A DNA stretch of 64,000 nucleotides. Source: Synechococcus sp. RSCCF101 (GTDB lineage: Bacteria > Cyanobacteriota > Cyanobacteriia > PCC-6307 > Cyanobiaceae). The translations under genes and the position numbers were made by a program. The stretch is from NCBI RefSeq assembly GCF_008807075.1, contig NZ_CP035632.1:1116001-1180000 (forward strand), in the 5' to 3' direction. Within the stretch, counting starts at the first letter, position 1. Each line of letters starts with the position of its first letter. The notes under the pieces are model-generated. The model did not search any database and had not been told where the DNA came from. It worked only from the letters and a program-made list of their open reading frames with translations. This document shows positions 54,389 to 63,515 of this stretch, in pieces.

Positions 54389-55306
54389 GTGGTGGGATGG
54401 CGCAGTTCCAAGCCGCGGCCGTTGCTCACCCTGCTCCACCTGCACGGCTTCAAGTGCGCCGGCAGCACCCTGATCTGGGCGCTTGAGCACAGCACCCGAG
54501 GCACCCTGCTGCAGGTGGAATCACCCGGCCCCGGCGACCGGCTCGACTGGCACCTGCTGGAGCAGCACCTGGCCGCCCACCCCGGGATCTCAGAGGACGG
54601 CCGCACCACGGCCGCCAGCTCCCACCTGATCACCCTGCCGCCGCCCGGCCGCCTGGCCCGGCTGCATGTGGCCCTGCTGCGCCGGCCCCTGGCCCGCATC
54701 CTCTCGGCCTACCGCTTCCAGCGGGAGGTGCAGCACTCCACCAGCGCCTCCAGCTTCGCCGACTACGTGAACGGCCTGGTGCGCACCTCCCTGGCCAACT
54801 ACCAGACCCGCCACCTCTCGCCCCAGGAACCGATCGACTGGCAACGCCGCCGCGGCTGGGCCGCCCGGCCCGAGCTGATCGATCTGGAACGGCCCGATCT
54901 GGTGGTGGGCCTGGTGGAGCGCTACGACGAATCGATGGTGGTGATCGAGCACGCCCTCGAAGCCCTCGGCCAGCCGCTCGATCTGGCCTACCCCGAACCC
55001 CAGAACCGCTCCGCCCGCCCCTCCGGCAGCAACGGAGCCTCCGGCGATCCCATGGCCCAGGCCCTGTTCGTGACCGAGCTCGATCTCAGCCTCCACGAGC
55101 GGGCGGAAGCGCAGCTCAACCGGCGCATCGCCGCCATCGAGGGCTTCCCCGCCCGGCTGGCGGCCTTCCGCGAGCGCTGCGGCCGCCTGGCCGAGCAGCG
55201 GCCGGCGGTACGCCTCAAGCCCCGCTCCGAATGGCTGCTGCTCAGTCCCACACCCGGGGGATCGGTCCCGGCAGCTGACTCCGCACCTTCTGCAGCTCGG
55301 CCATGA
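54389..55306 (+). CDS. Sulfotransferase-family protein
   Basis: 305 residues from GTG 54389. LLHLHGFKCAGSTLIWALEH is the 5' PAPS loop and LHVALLRRPLARILSAYRFQ the 3'-phosphate motif. The remainder (DLVVGLVERYDESMVVIEHA) is family-typical. Acceptor unknown. The 3' end overlaps the convergent small gene by 65 bases. It is the third sulfotransferase of the window. Confidence 0.8.
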   Translation: MVGWRSSKPRPLLTLLHLHGFKCAGSTLIWALEHSTRGTLLQVESPGPGDRLDWHLLEQHLAAHPGISEDGRTTAASSHLITLPPPGRLARLHVALLRRPLARILSAYRFQREVQHSTSASSFADYVNGLVRTSLANYQTRHLSPQEPIDWQRRRGWAARPELIDLERPDLVVGLVERYDESMVVIEHALEALGQPLDLAYPEPQNRSARPSGSNGASGDPMAQALFVTELDLSLHERAEAQLNRRIAAIEGFPARLAAFRERCGRLAEQRPAVRLKPRSEWLLLSPTPGGSVPAADSAPSAARP

Positions 55307-55475
55307 AGGCGTTGCGCAGATCCGGATGCTGGCGGAACTCCTGCATCAGGTTCATCACCTCGTCGTTGCTGAGGGCCATGTCGTCGAGCATTTCCGCCAG
55401 CCGGCGCCGGAACTGCTCCAGCACCTGCTGCTGAGCCTCGTTCAGGGGCTGGGAACCGGGAAAATCGATCTCCAT
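55242..55475 (-). CDS. Small helical protein, conserved-looking, function unknown
   Basis: 77 residues from ATG 55475 (MEIDFPGSQPLNEAQQQVLE). Almost wholly alpha-helical and charged (QFRRRLAEMLDDMALSNDEV, MQEFRQHPDLRNAFMAELQK). No membrane segment or known motif. The ATG at 55514 would add 13 residues of less convincing sequence. It lies 20 bases downstream of the zinc-ribbon gene and is probably co-transcribed. Confidence 0.6.
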   Translation of the reverse strand: MEIDFPGSQPLNEAQQQVLEQFRRRLAEMLDDMALSNDEVMNLMQEFRQHPDLRNAFMAELQKVRSQLPGPIPRVWD

Positions 55476-55495
55476 GGCAGATGCGGCACGCAGGC

Positions 55496-55786
55496 TCAGT
55501 CTGCCGGCGGCCACGGCCGCCCGTCAGGAGCGCTGGCCACGGTTCCCTGATCCGGCATCGGCGGGCGCGGCGGCTCCGGCGCCCACAGCTGAGGCAGGCT
55601 CCAGGCCGCCAGGCCGCCCGCCACCAGCAGCGCCACCACCGCCGCCCCCGGGCGCACCAGCGGCACCGACTCGGTGCGCTCGCCGCAGGCCGGGCAGTGG
55701 ACCGGCGGCCGGCCGCCCCGCGGCACGGGGATGGAGGGTCCGCCGCAGCTGCGGCAGCGCCAGCGCAGAGGCAGCCCCAGCACCAC
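55496..55786 (-). CDS. Small zinc-ribbon membrane protein
   Basis: 96 residues from GTG 55786. Two CxxC pairs (RCRSCGG and HCPACGE, about residues 11-34) form a zinc ribbon. One transmembrane helix follows (AAVVALLVAGGLAAWSLPQL), then a Pro-rich tail. Function unknown. It is divergent from mfd, with about 110 bases between the starts. Confidence 0.65.
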   Translation of the reverse strand: MVLGLPLRWRCRSCGGPSIPVPRGGRPPVHCPACGERTESVPLVRPGAAVVALLVAGGLAAWSLPQLWAPEPPRPPMPDQGTVASAPDGRPWPPAD

Positions 55787-55899
55787 AGCCTCCCCGGCGA
55801 TCTGCCGGGACCCTAGTCATCCCCGCCGCCCGCACCGGTGACCCCGCCGATGCAGGGAGCGGGATTGCACAATCGAGTGCTGCGTGTCCACCCGCCTCG

Positions 55900-58800
55900 A
55901 TGCCCCTCACCGCCCTTGTGCGCCAGCTCGAGCAAGCGGCACTCACCGGTGAGGTGCTGGAGCGCAGCCGCCGCAGCGAGCGCCTGCGCCTCGGCGGCGC
56001 CTCCCGGGCCGGCCGGGCCCTGGTGAGCAGCGCCCTGGCCCGGCTGAACGGCTCGCCCCTGCTGGTGGTGGTGCCCACCCTCGAGGAGGCCGGCCGCTGG
56101 ACGGGCCTGCTCAGCCTGATGGGCTGGCAGACGGCCCAGCTCTACCCCACCAGTGAGGGATCGCCCTACGAGCCCTTCGATCCCACCAGCGAGATCTGCT
56201 GGGGCCAGCTGCAGGTGCTGGCCGACCTGCTCAGCCCCACCGGCTCCGGTTCAAGCCAAAGCAATGGCCGGTCCCTGGCGATCGTGGCCACCGAGCGGGC
56301 CCTCCAGCCTCACCTGCCGCCACCCGACCAGCTGCGGCGCCGCTGCCTCACCCTCAGTCGCGGTGACCGCGTTGATCTCGATGAGCTGGCCCTGACCCTG
56401 ACGGGTCTCGGCTACGAGCGGGTGCCCACGATCGAGCAGGAGGGCACCTGGAGCCGCCGCGGCGACATCCTCGACATCTTCCCGGTCAGCGCCGAACTGC
56501 CCCTGCGGCTGGAGCTCTTCGGGGAGGAGATCGAGAAGGTGCGGGAATTCGATCCCGCCACCCAGCGCTCACTCGATGCCGTGGAGGCCGTGCGGCTCAC
56601 CCCCACCGGCTTCGCCACGCTCGTGGCCGATGCCCTGCGGGACACGATGCCCGATGGGATCGAGACCCTGCTGGGGGAGGAGGCGACCGACCAGCTGCTC
56701 GAGGGCGGCACACCCGAGGGCATGCGCCGGTTGATGGGCCTGGTCTGGCCGGAGCCCGCCAGCCTGCTCGATTACCTCCCGCCGGACACCCTGATCGCCT
56801 GCGATGAGCGGCGCCATCTCCTGGCCCACGGCGAGCAGTGGCTCCGCCACGTGAGCGACCACCACGGCGATGTGATCGCCGACCTCCCCCCCGGGGCGGC
56901 CGATCTGATCCGCCCCGTCCTGCACCGGCCCGTGCAGGAGGCGCTGGCCCTGGCCGAGGCCTTCGCCGGTTTCGATCTGGCCGAGCTGCACGAGAGCGAC
57001 AGCCACTCCAACGCCCTCGATCTGGCCAGCCGGCCGGTGCCCGCCTACCCGAACCAGTTCGGCAAGCTCGCCGGCCTGGTGAAGGGCCTGCTGCAGGAGA
57101 AATCCCAGGTGTGGCTCCTCTCGGCCCAGCCCAGCCGGGCCGTGGCGCTGCTGGAGGAGCACGACTGCGTCTGCCGTTTCGTGCCCAACCCGAACGACCG
57201 ACCGGCGATCGAGCGGCTGATCGAGCAGCGCACGCCGGTGGCGCTCAAGACGCCGGGCACCAGCGAGCTCGAGGGTCTGCAACTGCCCGCCTGGCGGCTG
57301 GCCCTGATCAGCGACCGGGAATTCTTCGGGCAGCACAACCTCACCGCCACGGGCTACGTGCGCCGGCGCCGCCGCGCCGCCAGCCGCACGGTGGACCCCA
57401 ACAAGATGCGGCCCGGCGATTTCGTGGTGCACCGCAACCACGGCGTGGGCCGCTACCTGAAGCTCGAGAAGCTGGCCATCAGCGGCGAGACCCGCGAATA
57501 CCTGGTGGTGCAGTACGCCGACGGCACTCTGCGGGTGGCCGCCGACCAGCTGGGCAGCCTGGGGCGCTACCGCGCCACCTCGGAGAGCCCGCCCGAGCTC
57601 AACCGCATGGGCGGCACCGCCTGGACCCGCGCCAAGGAGCGGGCCCGCAAGGCCATCCGCAAGGTGGCCACCGACCTGGTGAAGCTCTACGCCGAGCGCC
57701 ACAAGGCCGGCGGGCACGCCTTCCCCCCCGACGGCCCCTGGCAGCGGGAGCTGGAGGAGTCCTTCCCCTTCGATCCCACACCTGATCAGCTCAAGGCCAC
57801 CGGCGATGTCAAGCGCGACATGGAGCGCCCCCAGCCGATGGACCGACTGGTCTGCGGGGATGTGGGTTTCGGCAAGACCGAGGTGGCGATCCGCGCCATC
57901 TTCAAGGCGGTGACGGCCGGCCGTCAGGTGGCGATGCTGGCGCCCACCACCGTTCTGGCCCAGCAGCACTGGCGCACCCTCAGCGAACGCTTCGCCCCGT
58001 ACCCGGTGAAGGTGGCGCTGCTCAACCGGTTCCGCACGGCCACGGAGCGGCGCACCATCCTCGATGGGCTGCGCGATGGCGTGGTGGATGTGGTGGTGGG
58101 CACCCACCAGCTGCTGGGCAAGGCCACCCGCTTCCAGCAGCTGGGTCTGCTGGTGGTGGATGAGGAGCAGCGCTTCGGCGTGAACCAGAAGGAGAAGATC
58201 AAGGTGCTGCGCAAGGACGTGGACGTGCTGACCCTCTCGGCCACGCCCATTCCCCGCACCCTCTACATGAGCCTCTCCGGCGTGCGGGAGATGAGCCTGA
58301 TCACCACGCCGCCGCCGCAGCGGCGACCGATCCGCACCCACCTGGCGCCCCTGGATGAGGAGGCGGTGCGCAGCGCCATCCGCCAGGAGCTCGACCGTGG
58401 CGGCCAGGTGTTCTACGTGGTGCCCCGGGTGGAGGGCATCGAGGAGGTGGCGGCCGGCCTGCGCCGGATGCTGCCCGGCCTGCGGCTGCTGGTGGCCCAC
58501 GGCCAGATGGCCGAAGGCGAGCTGGAGAGCGCCATGGTGGCCTTCAACGCCGGCGAGGCCGACGTGATGCTCTGCACCACCATCATCGAAAGCGGGCTCG
58601 ACATCCCCCGCGTCAACACGATCCTGGTGGAGGACGCCCAGCGCTTCGGGCTCTCCCAGCTGTATCAGCTGCGCGGCCGGGTGGGCCGCAGCGGCATCCA
58701 GGCCCACGCCTGGCTTTTCTTTCCGGGCAATGCCTCCCTGTCGGAGGCGGCCCGCCAGCGCCTGCGGGCCATCCAGGAATTCGCCCAGCTCGGCAGCGGC

Positions 58801-59490
58801 TACCAGCTCGCCATGCGCGACATGGAGATCCGCGGCGTGGGCAACCTGCTGGGGGTGGAGCAGAGCGGCCAGATGGAGGCCATCGGCTTCGACCTCTACA
58901 TGGAGATGCTGCAGGAGTGCCTGGCTGAGATGCAGGGGCAGGACATCCCCTCGGTGGAGGAGACCCAGGTGGATCTGGCCCTCACCGCCTTCATCCCGGC
59001 CGACTGGATCAGCGATGGCGACGAGAAGCTGGCCGCCTACCGGGCCGCGGCCGACTGCGACTCACCCGAAGCCCTGGTGGAACTGGCCGCCGGCTGGGCT
59101 GACCGCTACGGCGCCATCCCGGCGGCGGCCCAGGCGCTGCTGCAGCTGATGGAGCTCAAGCTGCTGGCCCGCCGCTGCGGCATCGCCCGCATCCGGCCCG
59201 AGAAACCGAACATCGTGCTCGACACGCCGATGGAGGAGCCCGCCTTCCGCCGCCTGCGCCAGGGTCTGCCCCAGCATCTGCACGGCCGGCTGGTGTATCA
59301 GGCCGGCAGCGGCAGCAACGCCAAGGTGCTGGCCCGCGGTCTGGGCGTGCTGCCGATGGACAGGCAGGTGGAGCAGCTGATGGAGTGGCTGCGGGCCATG
59401 GCCGCCACGCTGCCGGGCGCCGATGGCCTCAGCAGCACCGAGCGCGAGAACGCCGTCGCGCAGGCCGATTCCGAGGTGCTGCGGGTCTGA
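55900..59490 (+). CDS. mfd: Transcription-repair coupling factor Mfd
   Basis: 1196 residues, the usual family length, from ATG 55900. The N-terminal UvrB-like part covers ~1-330 (VVPTLEEAGRWTGLLSL, TSEGSPYEPFDP). The RNA-polymerase-interaction domain is near 480-560 (GDFVVHRNHGVGRYLKLEKL). The helicase motor has Walker A CGDVGFGKTEVAIRAIFKA, motif II VVDEEQRFGV and motif VI QLRGRVGRS. The C-terminal TRCF domain begins near QVDLALTAFIPADWI. Mfd displaces stalled RNA polymerase and recruits UvrA. The frame is open upstream of 55900, but that sequence is Pro/Ala-rich and not family-like. Confidence 0.97.
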   Translation: MPLTALVRQLEQAALTGEVLERSRRSERLRLGGASRAGRALVSSALARLNGSPLLVVVPTLEEAGRWTGLLSLMGWQTAQLYPTSEGSPYEPFDPTSEICWGQLQVLADLLSPTGSGSSQSNGRSLAIVATERALQPHLPPPDQLRRRCLTLSRGDRVDLDELALTLTGLGYERVPTIEQEGTWSRRGDILDIFPVSAELPLRLELFGEEIEKVREFDPATQRSLDAVEAVRLTPTGFATLVADALRDTMPDGIETLLGEEATDQLLEGGTPEGMRRLMGLVWPEPASLLDYLPPDTLIACDERRHLLAHGEQWLRHVSDHHGDVIADLPPGAADLIRPVLHRPVQEALALAEAFAGFDLAELHESDSHSNALDLASRPVPAYPNQFGKLAGLVKGLLQEKSQVWLLSAQPSRAVALLEEHDCVCRFVPNPNDRPAIERLIEQRTPVALKTPGTSELEGLQLPAWRLALISDREFFGQHNLTATGYVRRRRRAASRTVDPNKMRPGDFVVHRNHGVGRYLKLEKLAISGETREYLVVQYADGTLRVAADQLGSLGRYRATSESPPELNRMGGTAWTRAKERARKAIRKVATDLVKLYAERHKAGGHAFPPDGPWQRELEESFPFDPTPDQLKATGDVKRDMERPQPMDRLVCGDVGFGKTEVAIRAIFKAVTAGRQVAMLAPTTVLAQQHWRTLSERFAPYPVKVALLNRFRTATERRTILDGLRDGVVDVVVGTHQLLGKATRFQQLGLLVVDEEQRFGVNQKEKIKVLRKDVDVLTLSATPIPRTLYMSLSGVREMSLITTPPPQRRPIRTHLAPLDEEAVRSAIRQELDRGGQVFYVVPRVEGIEEVAAGLRRMLPGLRLLVAHGQMAEGELESAMVAFNAGEADVMLCTTIIESGLDIPRVNTILVEDAQRFGLSQLYQLRGRVGRSGIQAHAWLFFPGNASLSEAARQRLRAIQEFAQLGSGYQLAMRDMEIRGVGNLLGVEQSGQMEAIGFDLYMEMLQECLAEMQGQDIPSVEETQVDLALTAFIPADWISDGDEKLAAYRAAADCDSPEALVELAAGWADRYGAIPAAAQALLQLMELKLLARRCGIARIRPEKPNIVLDTPMEEPAFRRLRQGLPQHLHGRLVYQAGSGSNAKVLARGLGVLPMDRQVEQLMEWLRAMAATLPGADGLSSTERENAVAQADSEVLRV

Positions 59491-59502
59491 GCGGGCTCAG
59501 AC
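59485..59502 (+). terminator. Hairpin at the mfd stop codon
   Basis: GTCTGAGCGGGCTCAGAC is a perfect inverted repeat spanning the TGA. No T-run follows, so it is at best a weak terminator or an mRNA-protecting stem. Confidence 0.35.
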
Positions 59503-59587
59503 GGTGCCTGGAGACCCACCACTTCCTGAGAAAACCCTGCAGAACCGCAAAATCTCGTTACATTGGTCCCACTTGACGGATTGACGC

Positions 59588-59752
59588 ATGGGTGAAGTGG
59601 TGGACATCTCTCAGGGCATGGGCAGTTCCTTCAGCCTGATCTCCGGCGTGGTGAGCGTTCTGGCCCTCGGCATGTTCGCCCTCTTCAACGAGGACGGCGA
59701 CGACGATGACGACTCCACCCCCGGCGGTGGCCTGATGCAACCGGTGGCCTGA
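59588..59752 (+). CDS. 54-residue single-span membrane protein with an acidic tail
   Basis: ATG 59588 to TGA 59752. MGEVVDISQGMGSSF precedes a hydrophobic helix (SLISGVVSVLALGMFALF), then NEDGDDDDDSTPGGG and a short tail. A possible -10 TTACAT lies near 59558. I do not recognise a named family. The compact layout (helix plus poly-Asp) looks like a real small thylakoid or plasma-membrane protein. Confidence 0.6.
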   Translation: MGEVVDISQGMGSSFSLISGVVSVLALGMFALFNEDGDDDDDSTPGGGLMQPVA

Positions 59753-59853
59753 GCCGCCGGTCACATCGGCTCACATCCCCCTCAGGGAACGCCACACCTC
59801 AGCCACAGGGCGCCATCAGAGTGGAGAGAGACCCTCCGCTGCGCCTGCCGGCG

Positions 59854-60345
59854 ATGCTCAAGCGTTCCCATGCCCTCACGGCTCTGATCCTGGTGCTGGC
59901 GGCGGCACCGCTGCCGGCTCCGGCCGCCGCTCGCACCTGGGAGGCGATCGACGCCCTGCGCAGCCGCCTCGAGCGGGCCGGCGTGGACGTGCGGCAGGAG
60001 AACTGCCGCCGCCGCAACCTGATGGGCCTCTACCACCCCCGCAGCGACACGATCGTGATCTGCCGCGTGCATGCCTCTCCCGAGGACGTGTGGGACACCC
60101 TCGCCCATGAGGCGGCCCATCGCATGCAGCAGTGCGCCGGTGGCTCGATCACCCATGCCAGCCATCACCGGCACATGGCCCGGGCCCTGGCCCGCCATTC
60201 CCCGGCGGACCTGCGCTCCCTGCGGGCCTACCCCCGCAGCCAGCACCTGGCCGAGTTGGAGGCCCGCTACACGGCCAAGCTGACCAGTGAGCAGGTGCTG
60301 CAGCTGTTCGACCGCTACTGCGGCCCCACACAGACCGATCTCTGA
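59854..60345 (+). CDS. Secreted HExxH protein, putative metalloprotease-like
   Basis: 163 residues from ATG 59854; GTG 59821 would add 11. A signal peptide is clear (ALTALILVLAAAPLPAPAAA). The mature part contains DTLAHEAAHRMQQCAGG, an HExxH zinc-binding motif, and cysteines in QENCRRRN, VICRVH, MQQCAG and RYCGP that could pair. No third zinc ligand is obvious, so protease activity is inference. Confidence 0.65.
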   Translation: MLKRSHALTALILVLAAAPLPAPAAARTWEAIDALRSRLERAGVDVRQENCRRRNLMGLYHPRSDTIVICRVHASPEDVWDTLAHEAAHRMQQCAGGSITHASHHRHMARALARHSPADLRSLRAYPRSQHLAELEARYTAKLTSEQVLQLFDRYCGPTQTDL

Positions 60346-60366
60346 GCTCCCAACGCAACCGCACCC

Positions 60367-60825
60367 ATGGATCCCACCCTTCTGCAACTGGTGATGGCGG
60401 CCCTGAGCCAGATGGCTCCCATCGGCGGCCTCAGCACCCTCTCCCCAGCCCAGCCGTTCCAACCGATCCGGCCCGCGGCCGTGGTGCGGCGCTCCCCGGT
60501 GAACCGCGCCCAGGTGGCCACTTTGGCCACGGCCACCTGCCTGATGCGTCAGGGCCTCATGCCCCGCCACGAGGCCGTGCGCCTGGTGGAGGCCCAGGGG
60601 CGGCGCCAGGGATGGCCCCAGGGCTGGGGGCGGCGCGTGCCCCTCAATACCCTCGATCGACTGATCGCCGGGTCCGGCGGCTGCTCCCGCATCGTGGCTC
60701 AGCTGGATGGGCTCACGGGCCGGCCTGGCTGGGAGACCGACCGACCTGCGGCGCCCCGCGGCCGGGGCAACGGCTGGGGCAGCCGCAGCCAGCAGGAGGG
60801 ATTCGGGCTGGCGCCCTACCGCTGA
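60367..60825 (+). CDS. Hypothetical protein
   Basis: 152 residues. The middle (QVATLATATCLMRQGLMPRH, EAVRLVEAQGRRQG, RVPLNTLDRLI) is helical and basic. The C-terminus is Gly/Arg-rich. No family recognised. It follows the HExxH gene by 21 bases and its last ten bases overlap the convergent protease gene. Confidence 0.5.
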   Translation: MDPTLLQLVMAALSQMAPIGGLSTLSPAQPFQPIRPAAVVRRSPVNRAQVATLATATCLMRQGLMPRHEAVRLVEAQGRRQGWPQGWGRRVPLNTLDRLIAGSGGCSRIVAQLDGLTGRPGWETDRPAAPRGRGNGWGSRSQQEGFGLAPYR

Positions 60826-62153
60826 GCCGGTCCGAGGGCAGCGGGCAGGTTGGCGCTGGAGGGGTCGAAGCCGGTCGCCGCACCGGCGGCGGCCCGCAGC
60901 TGCTTCACCAGGGTGGATTCAGCCACGCGGTACTGGCTGTCCTTGGAGCTGCCCAGATCCTCCACCGTGAGGGATTCGATCTCCTTCTTGGTCATCTCGG
61001 CCGGAACGTCCGGCCGGATGCCGTGCTTGTGGATGTCGTTGCCGTCCGGCGTCAGGTACTTGGCGATGGTGACCGTCATGCCGGAACCGTCCGACAGGCT
61101 GCGCACGGACTGAACCAGACCCTTGCCGAAGGTCTTCTGGCCCACCAGCACCGCCCGGTCGTTGTCCTGCAGGGCGCCGGAAAGGATCTCGCTGGCGCTG
61201 GCGGAGCCCTCGTTGACCAGGATCACGACCGGAGCCTCGGTCAGCGCGCGCCCGTTGGCCCGCTTCACATCCTGGATGCCATCGCGGGTCTTGGTGGAGA
61301 CGATCGTGCCTTCGTCGAGCCACTGGCGTGCGATCTCCACGCTCGCCATCAGCAGACCGCCAGGGTTGCTGCGCAGGTCGAGCACATAGCCATCCACCTC
61401 CTGGGATTCGAGCTCCTTGATGGCGGCCCGCATCTCCTTGGTGGCGTTGGCGTTGAACTGCTTCAGGCGGATGTAGCCCACCTTGCGGCCATCAGGCGTG
61501 GTGTTCACCTGATGGTTCACCGCGTGGATCTCGATCCGGTCCCGCTCGAGAGGCACCTGCATCACCGAGCCGCGGCGCCGCAGGCTGAGGGTCACCGTGG
61601 TGCCGCGCTTGCCCCGGATCAGCTTCACCGCGTCCTCGGTGGTCATGCCCTTGGTGCTGCGGCCATCGATGGCCACAATCACGTCCTTGGGCTGCACGCC
61701 GGCGCGGGAGGCCGGGGTGCCCTCGATCGGCGAGACCACCACCAGCTCCTTGGTGTCCTTGTCGAGAGAGAGCTGGATGCCCACCCCGGTGAGTTCACCG
61801 GAGGTGTCGATCTGCATCTCCTTGAACTCCTGCGGATCCAGGAAACGGGTGTAGGGATCGTCCAGGGAGGCCAGCATGCCGCGGATGGCCTCGTAGGACT
61901 CATCGGGGCTGCCGTAGGAGCGGGCCAGCAGGTCGCGGCGCAGGGTCCGCCAGCGGCCGGCGTCGTAATTGCCGTTGGTGTCGAGGTAGTCGCGGAAGAC
62001 GATCTGCCACGCCTGATCCATCACCTCCTTCGGGCTGTCGGTGATCAGGGAGGCCACGCTGGGAGCACCCAGGAACGGGCTGGCCACGGCCACAGCCAGG
62101 ACTCCGCCGCCCACACTCATCAACGCGATCAGACCAGTGCGTCGACGGATCAT
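60816..62153 (-). CDS. C-terminal processing peptidase (S41, Prc/Ctp family)
   Basis: 445 residues. An N-terminal signal anchor (TGLIALMSVGGGVLAVAVA) places it on the lumenal or periplasmic side. The PDZ domain is near 115-200 (GVGIQLSLDKDTKELVVVSP, GVQPKDVIVAIDGRS). The S41 core has VDGYVLDLRSNPGGLL, the nucleophile Ser in NEGSASASEILSGAL and the general-base Lys in VGQKTFGKGLVQS. Cyanobacterial homologues process proteins such as the D1 precursor; which paralogue this is cannot be told. It lies 60 bases downstream of ispG in the same direction. Confidence 0.93.
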   Translation of the reverse strand: MIRRRTGLIALMSVGGGVLAVAVASPFLGAPSVASLITDSPKEVMDQAWQIVFRDYLDTNGNYDAGRWRTLRRDLLARSYGSPDESYEAIRGMLASLDDPYTRFLDPQEFKEMQIDTSGELTGVGIQLSLDKDTKELVVVSPIEGTPASRAGVQPKDVIVAIDGRSTKGMTTEDAVKLIRGKRGTTVTLSLRRRGSVMQVPLERDRIEIHAVNHQVNTTPDGRKVGYIRLKQFNANATKEMRAAIKELESQEVDGYVLDLRSNPGGLLMASVEIARQWLDEGTIVSTKTRDGIQDVKRANGRALTEAPVVILVNEGSASASEILSGALQDNDRAVLVGQKTFGKGLVQSVRSLSDGSGMTVTIAKYLTPDGNDIHKHGIRPDVPAEMTKKEIESLTVEDLGSSKDSQYRVAESTLVKQLRAAAGAATGFDPSSANLPAALGPAQR

Positions 62154-62213
62154 CGCGGACTCCAGTGCGGCACTTCAATGTAACCAGCATTGCCGGGCCG
62201 TGAAACCGGAGCG

Positions 62214-63446
62214 TCAGGGGTCCACCCAGCGACCGTCCTCCTTGATCAGGGCGATCAGCGCCTCCACCCCCTCGGCCTCGGGCACCTTGCGGATTTCATC
62301 ACGGCCCCGGTAGAGGGAGATCACACCCGGCGTCTTGCCCACGTAGCCGTAGTCGGCATCGGCCATCTCTCCGGGACCGTTGACGATGCAGCCCATTACG
62401 GCGATGTCGAGGCCGGTGAGGTGGGCCGTGGCGCTGCGCACCCTGTGCAGCACCTCCTCGAGATTGAACAGGGTGCGTCCGCAGCTGGGGCAGGCCACGT
62501 ACTCCACCATCGTCTTGCGCAGGCCCATGGCCTGGAGGATGCTGTAGCAGACGGGGATCTCCTTCTCCGGCGCCTCCGTGAGCGACACCCGGATCGTGTC
62601 GCCCAGGCCCTCGGCCAGCAGGCTGGCGATGCCGGCCGTGCTCTTGATGCGGCCGTAATCGCCATCACCTGCCTCCGTCACCCCCAGATGCAGGGGGTAG
62701 TGGAAGCCGGCCCGGTCCATGGTGTGAGCCATCAGCCGATACGCGGCCAGCATCACCGGGGCGCGCGACGCCTTCATCGACACCACGATGTTGTGGAAGT
62801 CGAGCGCATCGCAGATGCGGATGAACTCCATCGCCGACTCCACCATCCCCCGGGGCGTGTCGCCGTAGGTGAACAGCATCCGCTCGGCCAGCGAGCCGTG
62901 GTTCACGCCGATGCGCAGCGCCTTGTTCTGATCCTTGAGCGTGCTCACCAGGGGCTCGAAGCTCTCCTGGATCCGCGCCCCGATGGCGGCGAACTCCGCC
63001 TCGCTGAAGGAGTCGCGGCCGGGATCGGGCTTCTCGAACACGAACAGGCCGGGATTGATGCGCACCTTGTCGACGTGCTGCGCCACCTCGAGCGCGATCC
63101 GGATGCCGTTGTGGTGCACATCGGCCACCAGGGGAACGGTGCAGCCCTGATCCCGCAGGCGATGCCGGATCTCCTTCATCGCCCGGGCATGGGCCATCGA
63201 CGGGGTCGTGACCCGCACGATCTCGCAGCCCACGTCCGCCAGACGACGGATGCCCGCCACCGAGCCCTCGATGTCGAGGGTGTCCTCATTGATCATCGAC
63301 TGCACCACCACCGGGTGCTGGCTGCCGATCGGCACCTCGCCGGCCCAGACGGTGCGGGTGGGGCGGCGATGGATGGCGGTGTCGAAGCGCGGATCCTGGG
63401 AGAGCTCCCGGTCGGAGCGTTCGCTGGGGACCAGGGTTCCGGTCAT
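62214..63446 (-). CDS. ispG: 4-hydroxy-3-methylbut-2-enyl diphosphate synthase (MEP pathway)
   Basis: 410 residues. [20 protein letters not shown] and [20 protein letters not shown] form the TIM-barrel domain. The iron-sulfur ligands lie in [20 protein letters not shown] and [19 protein letters not shown], the diagnostic IspG end. It converts MEcPP to HMBPP, the penultimate step of the plastid/cyanobacterial isoprenoid route, using reduced ferredoxin. The length fits cyanobacterial IspG. The protease gene follows it. Confidence 0.97.
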   Translation of the reverse strand: MTGTLVPSERSDRELSQDPRFDTAIHRRPTRTVWAGEVPIGSQHPVVVQSMINEDTLDIEGSVAGIRRLADVGCEIVRVTTPSMAHARAMKEIRHRLRDQGCTVPLVADVHHNGIRIALEVAQHVDKVRINPGLFVFEKPDPGRDSFSEAEFAAIGARIQESFEPLVSTLKDQNKALRIGVNHGSLAERMLFTYGDTPRGMVESAMEFIRICDALDFHNIVVSMKASRAPVMLAAYRLMAHTMDRAGFHYPLHLGVTEAGDGDYGRIKSTAGIASLLAEGLGDTIRVSLTEAPEKEIPVCYSILQAMGLRKTMVEYVACPSCGRTLFNLEEVLHRVRSATAHLTGLDIAVMGCIVNGPGEMADADYGYVGKTPGVISLYRGRDEIRKVPEAEGVEALIALIKEDGRWVDP

Positions 63447-63515
63447 GGGGTCTGCCGGGGTGGGGCGGAACGCGCCAACCCTGCCACAGGCCAGGCCGTC
63501 ACTGGCGCGGCGGGC

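Noticed and set aside
56569-58707. 712-codon antisense open frame in mfd
   Set aside because: Overlaps a fully recognisable Mfd on the plus strand and has shadow-like composition.
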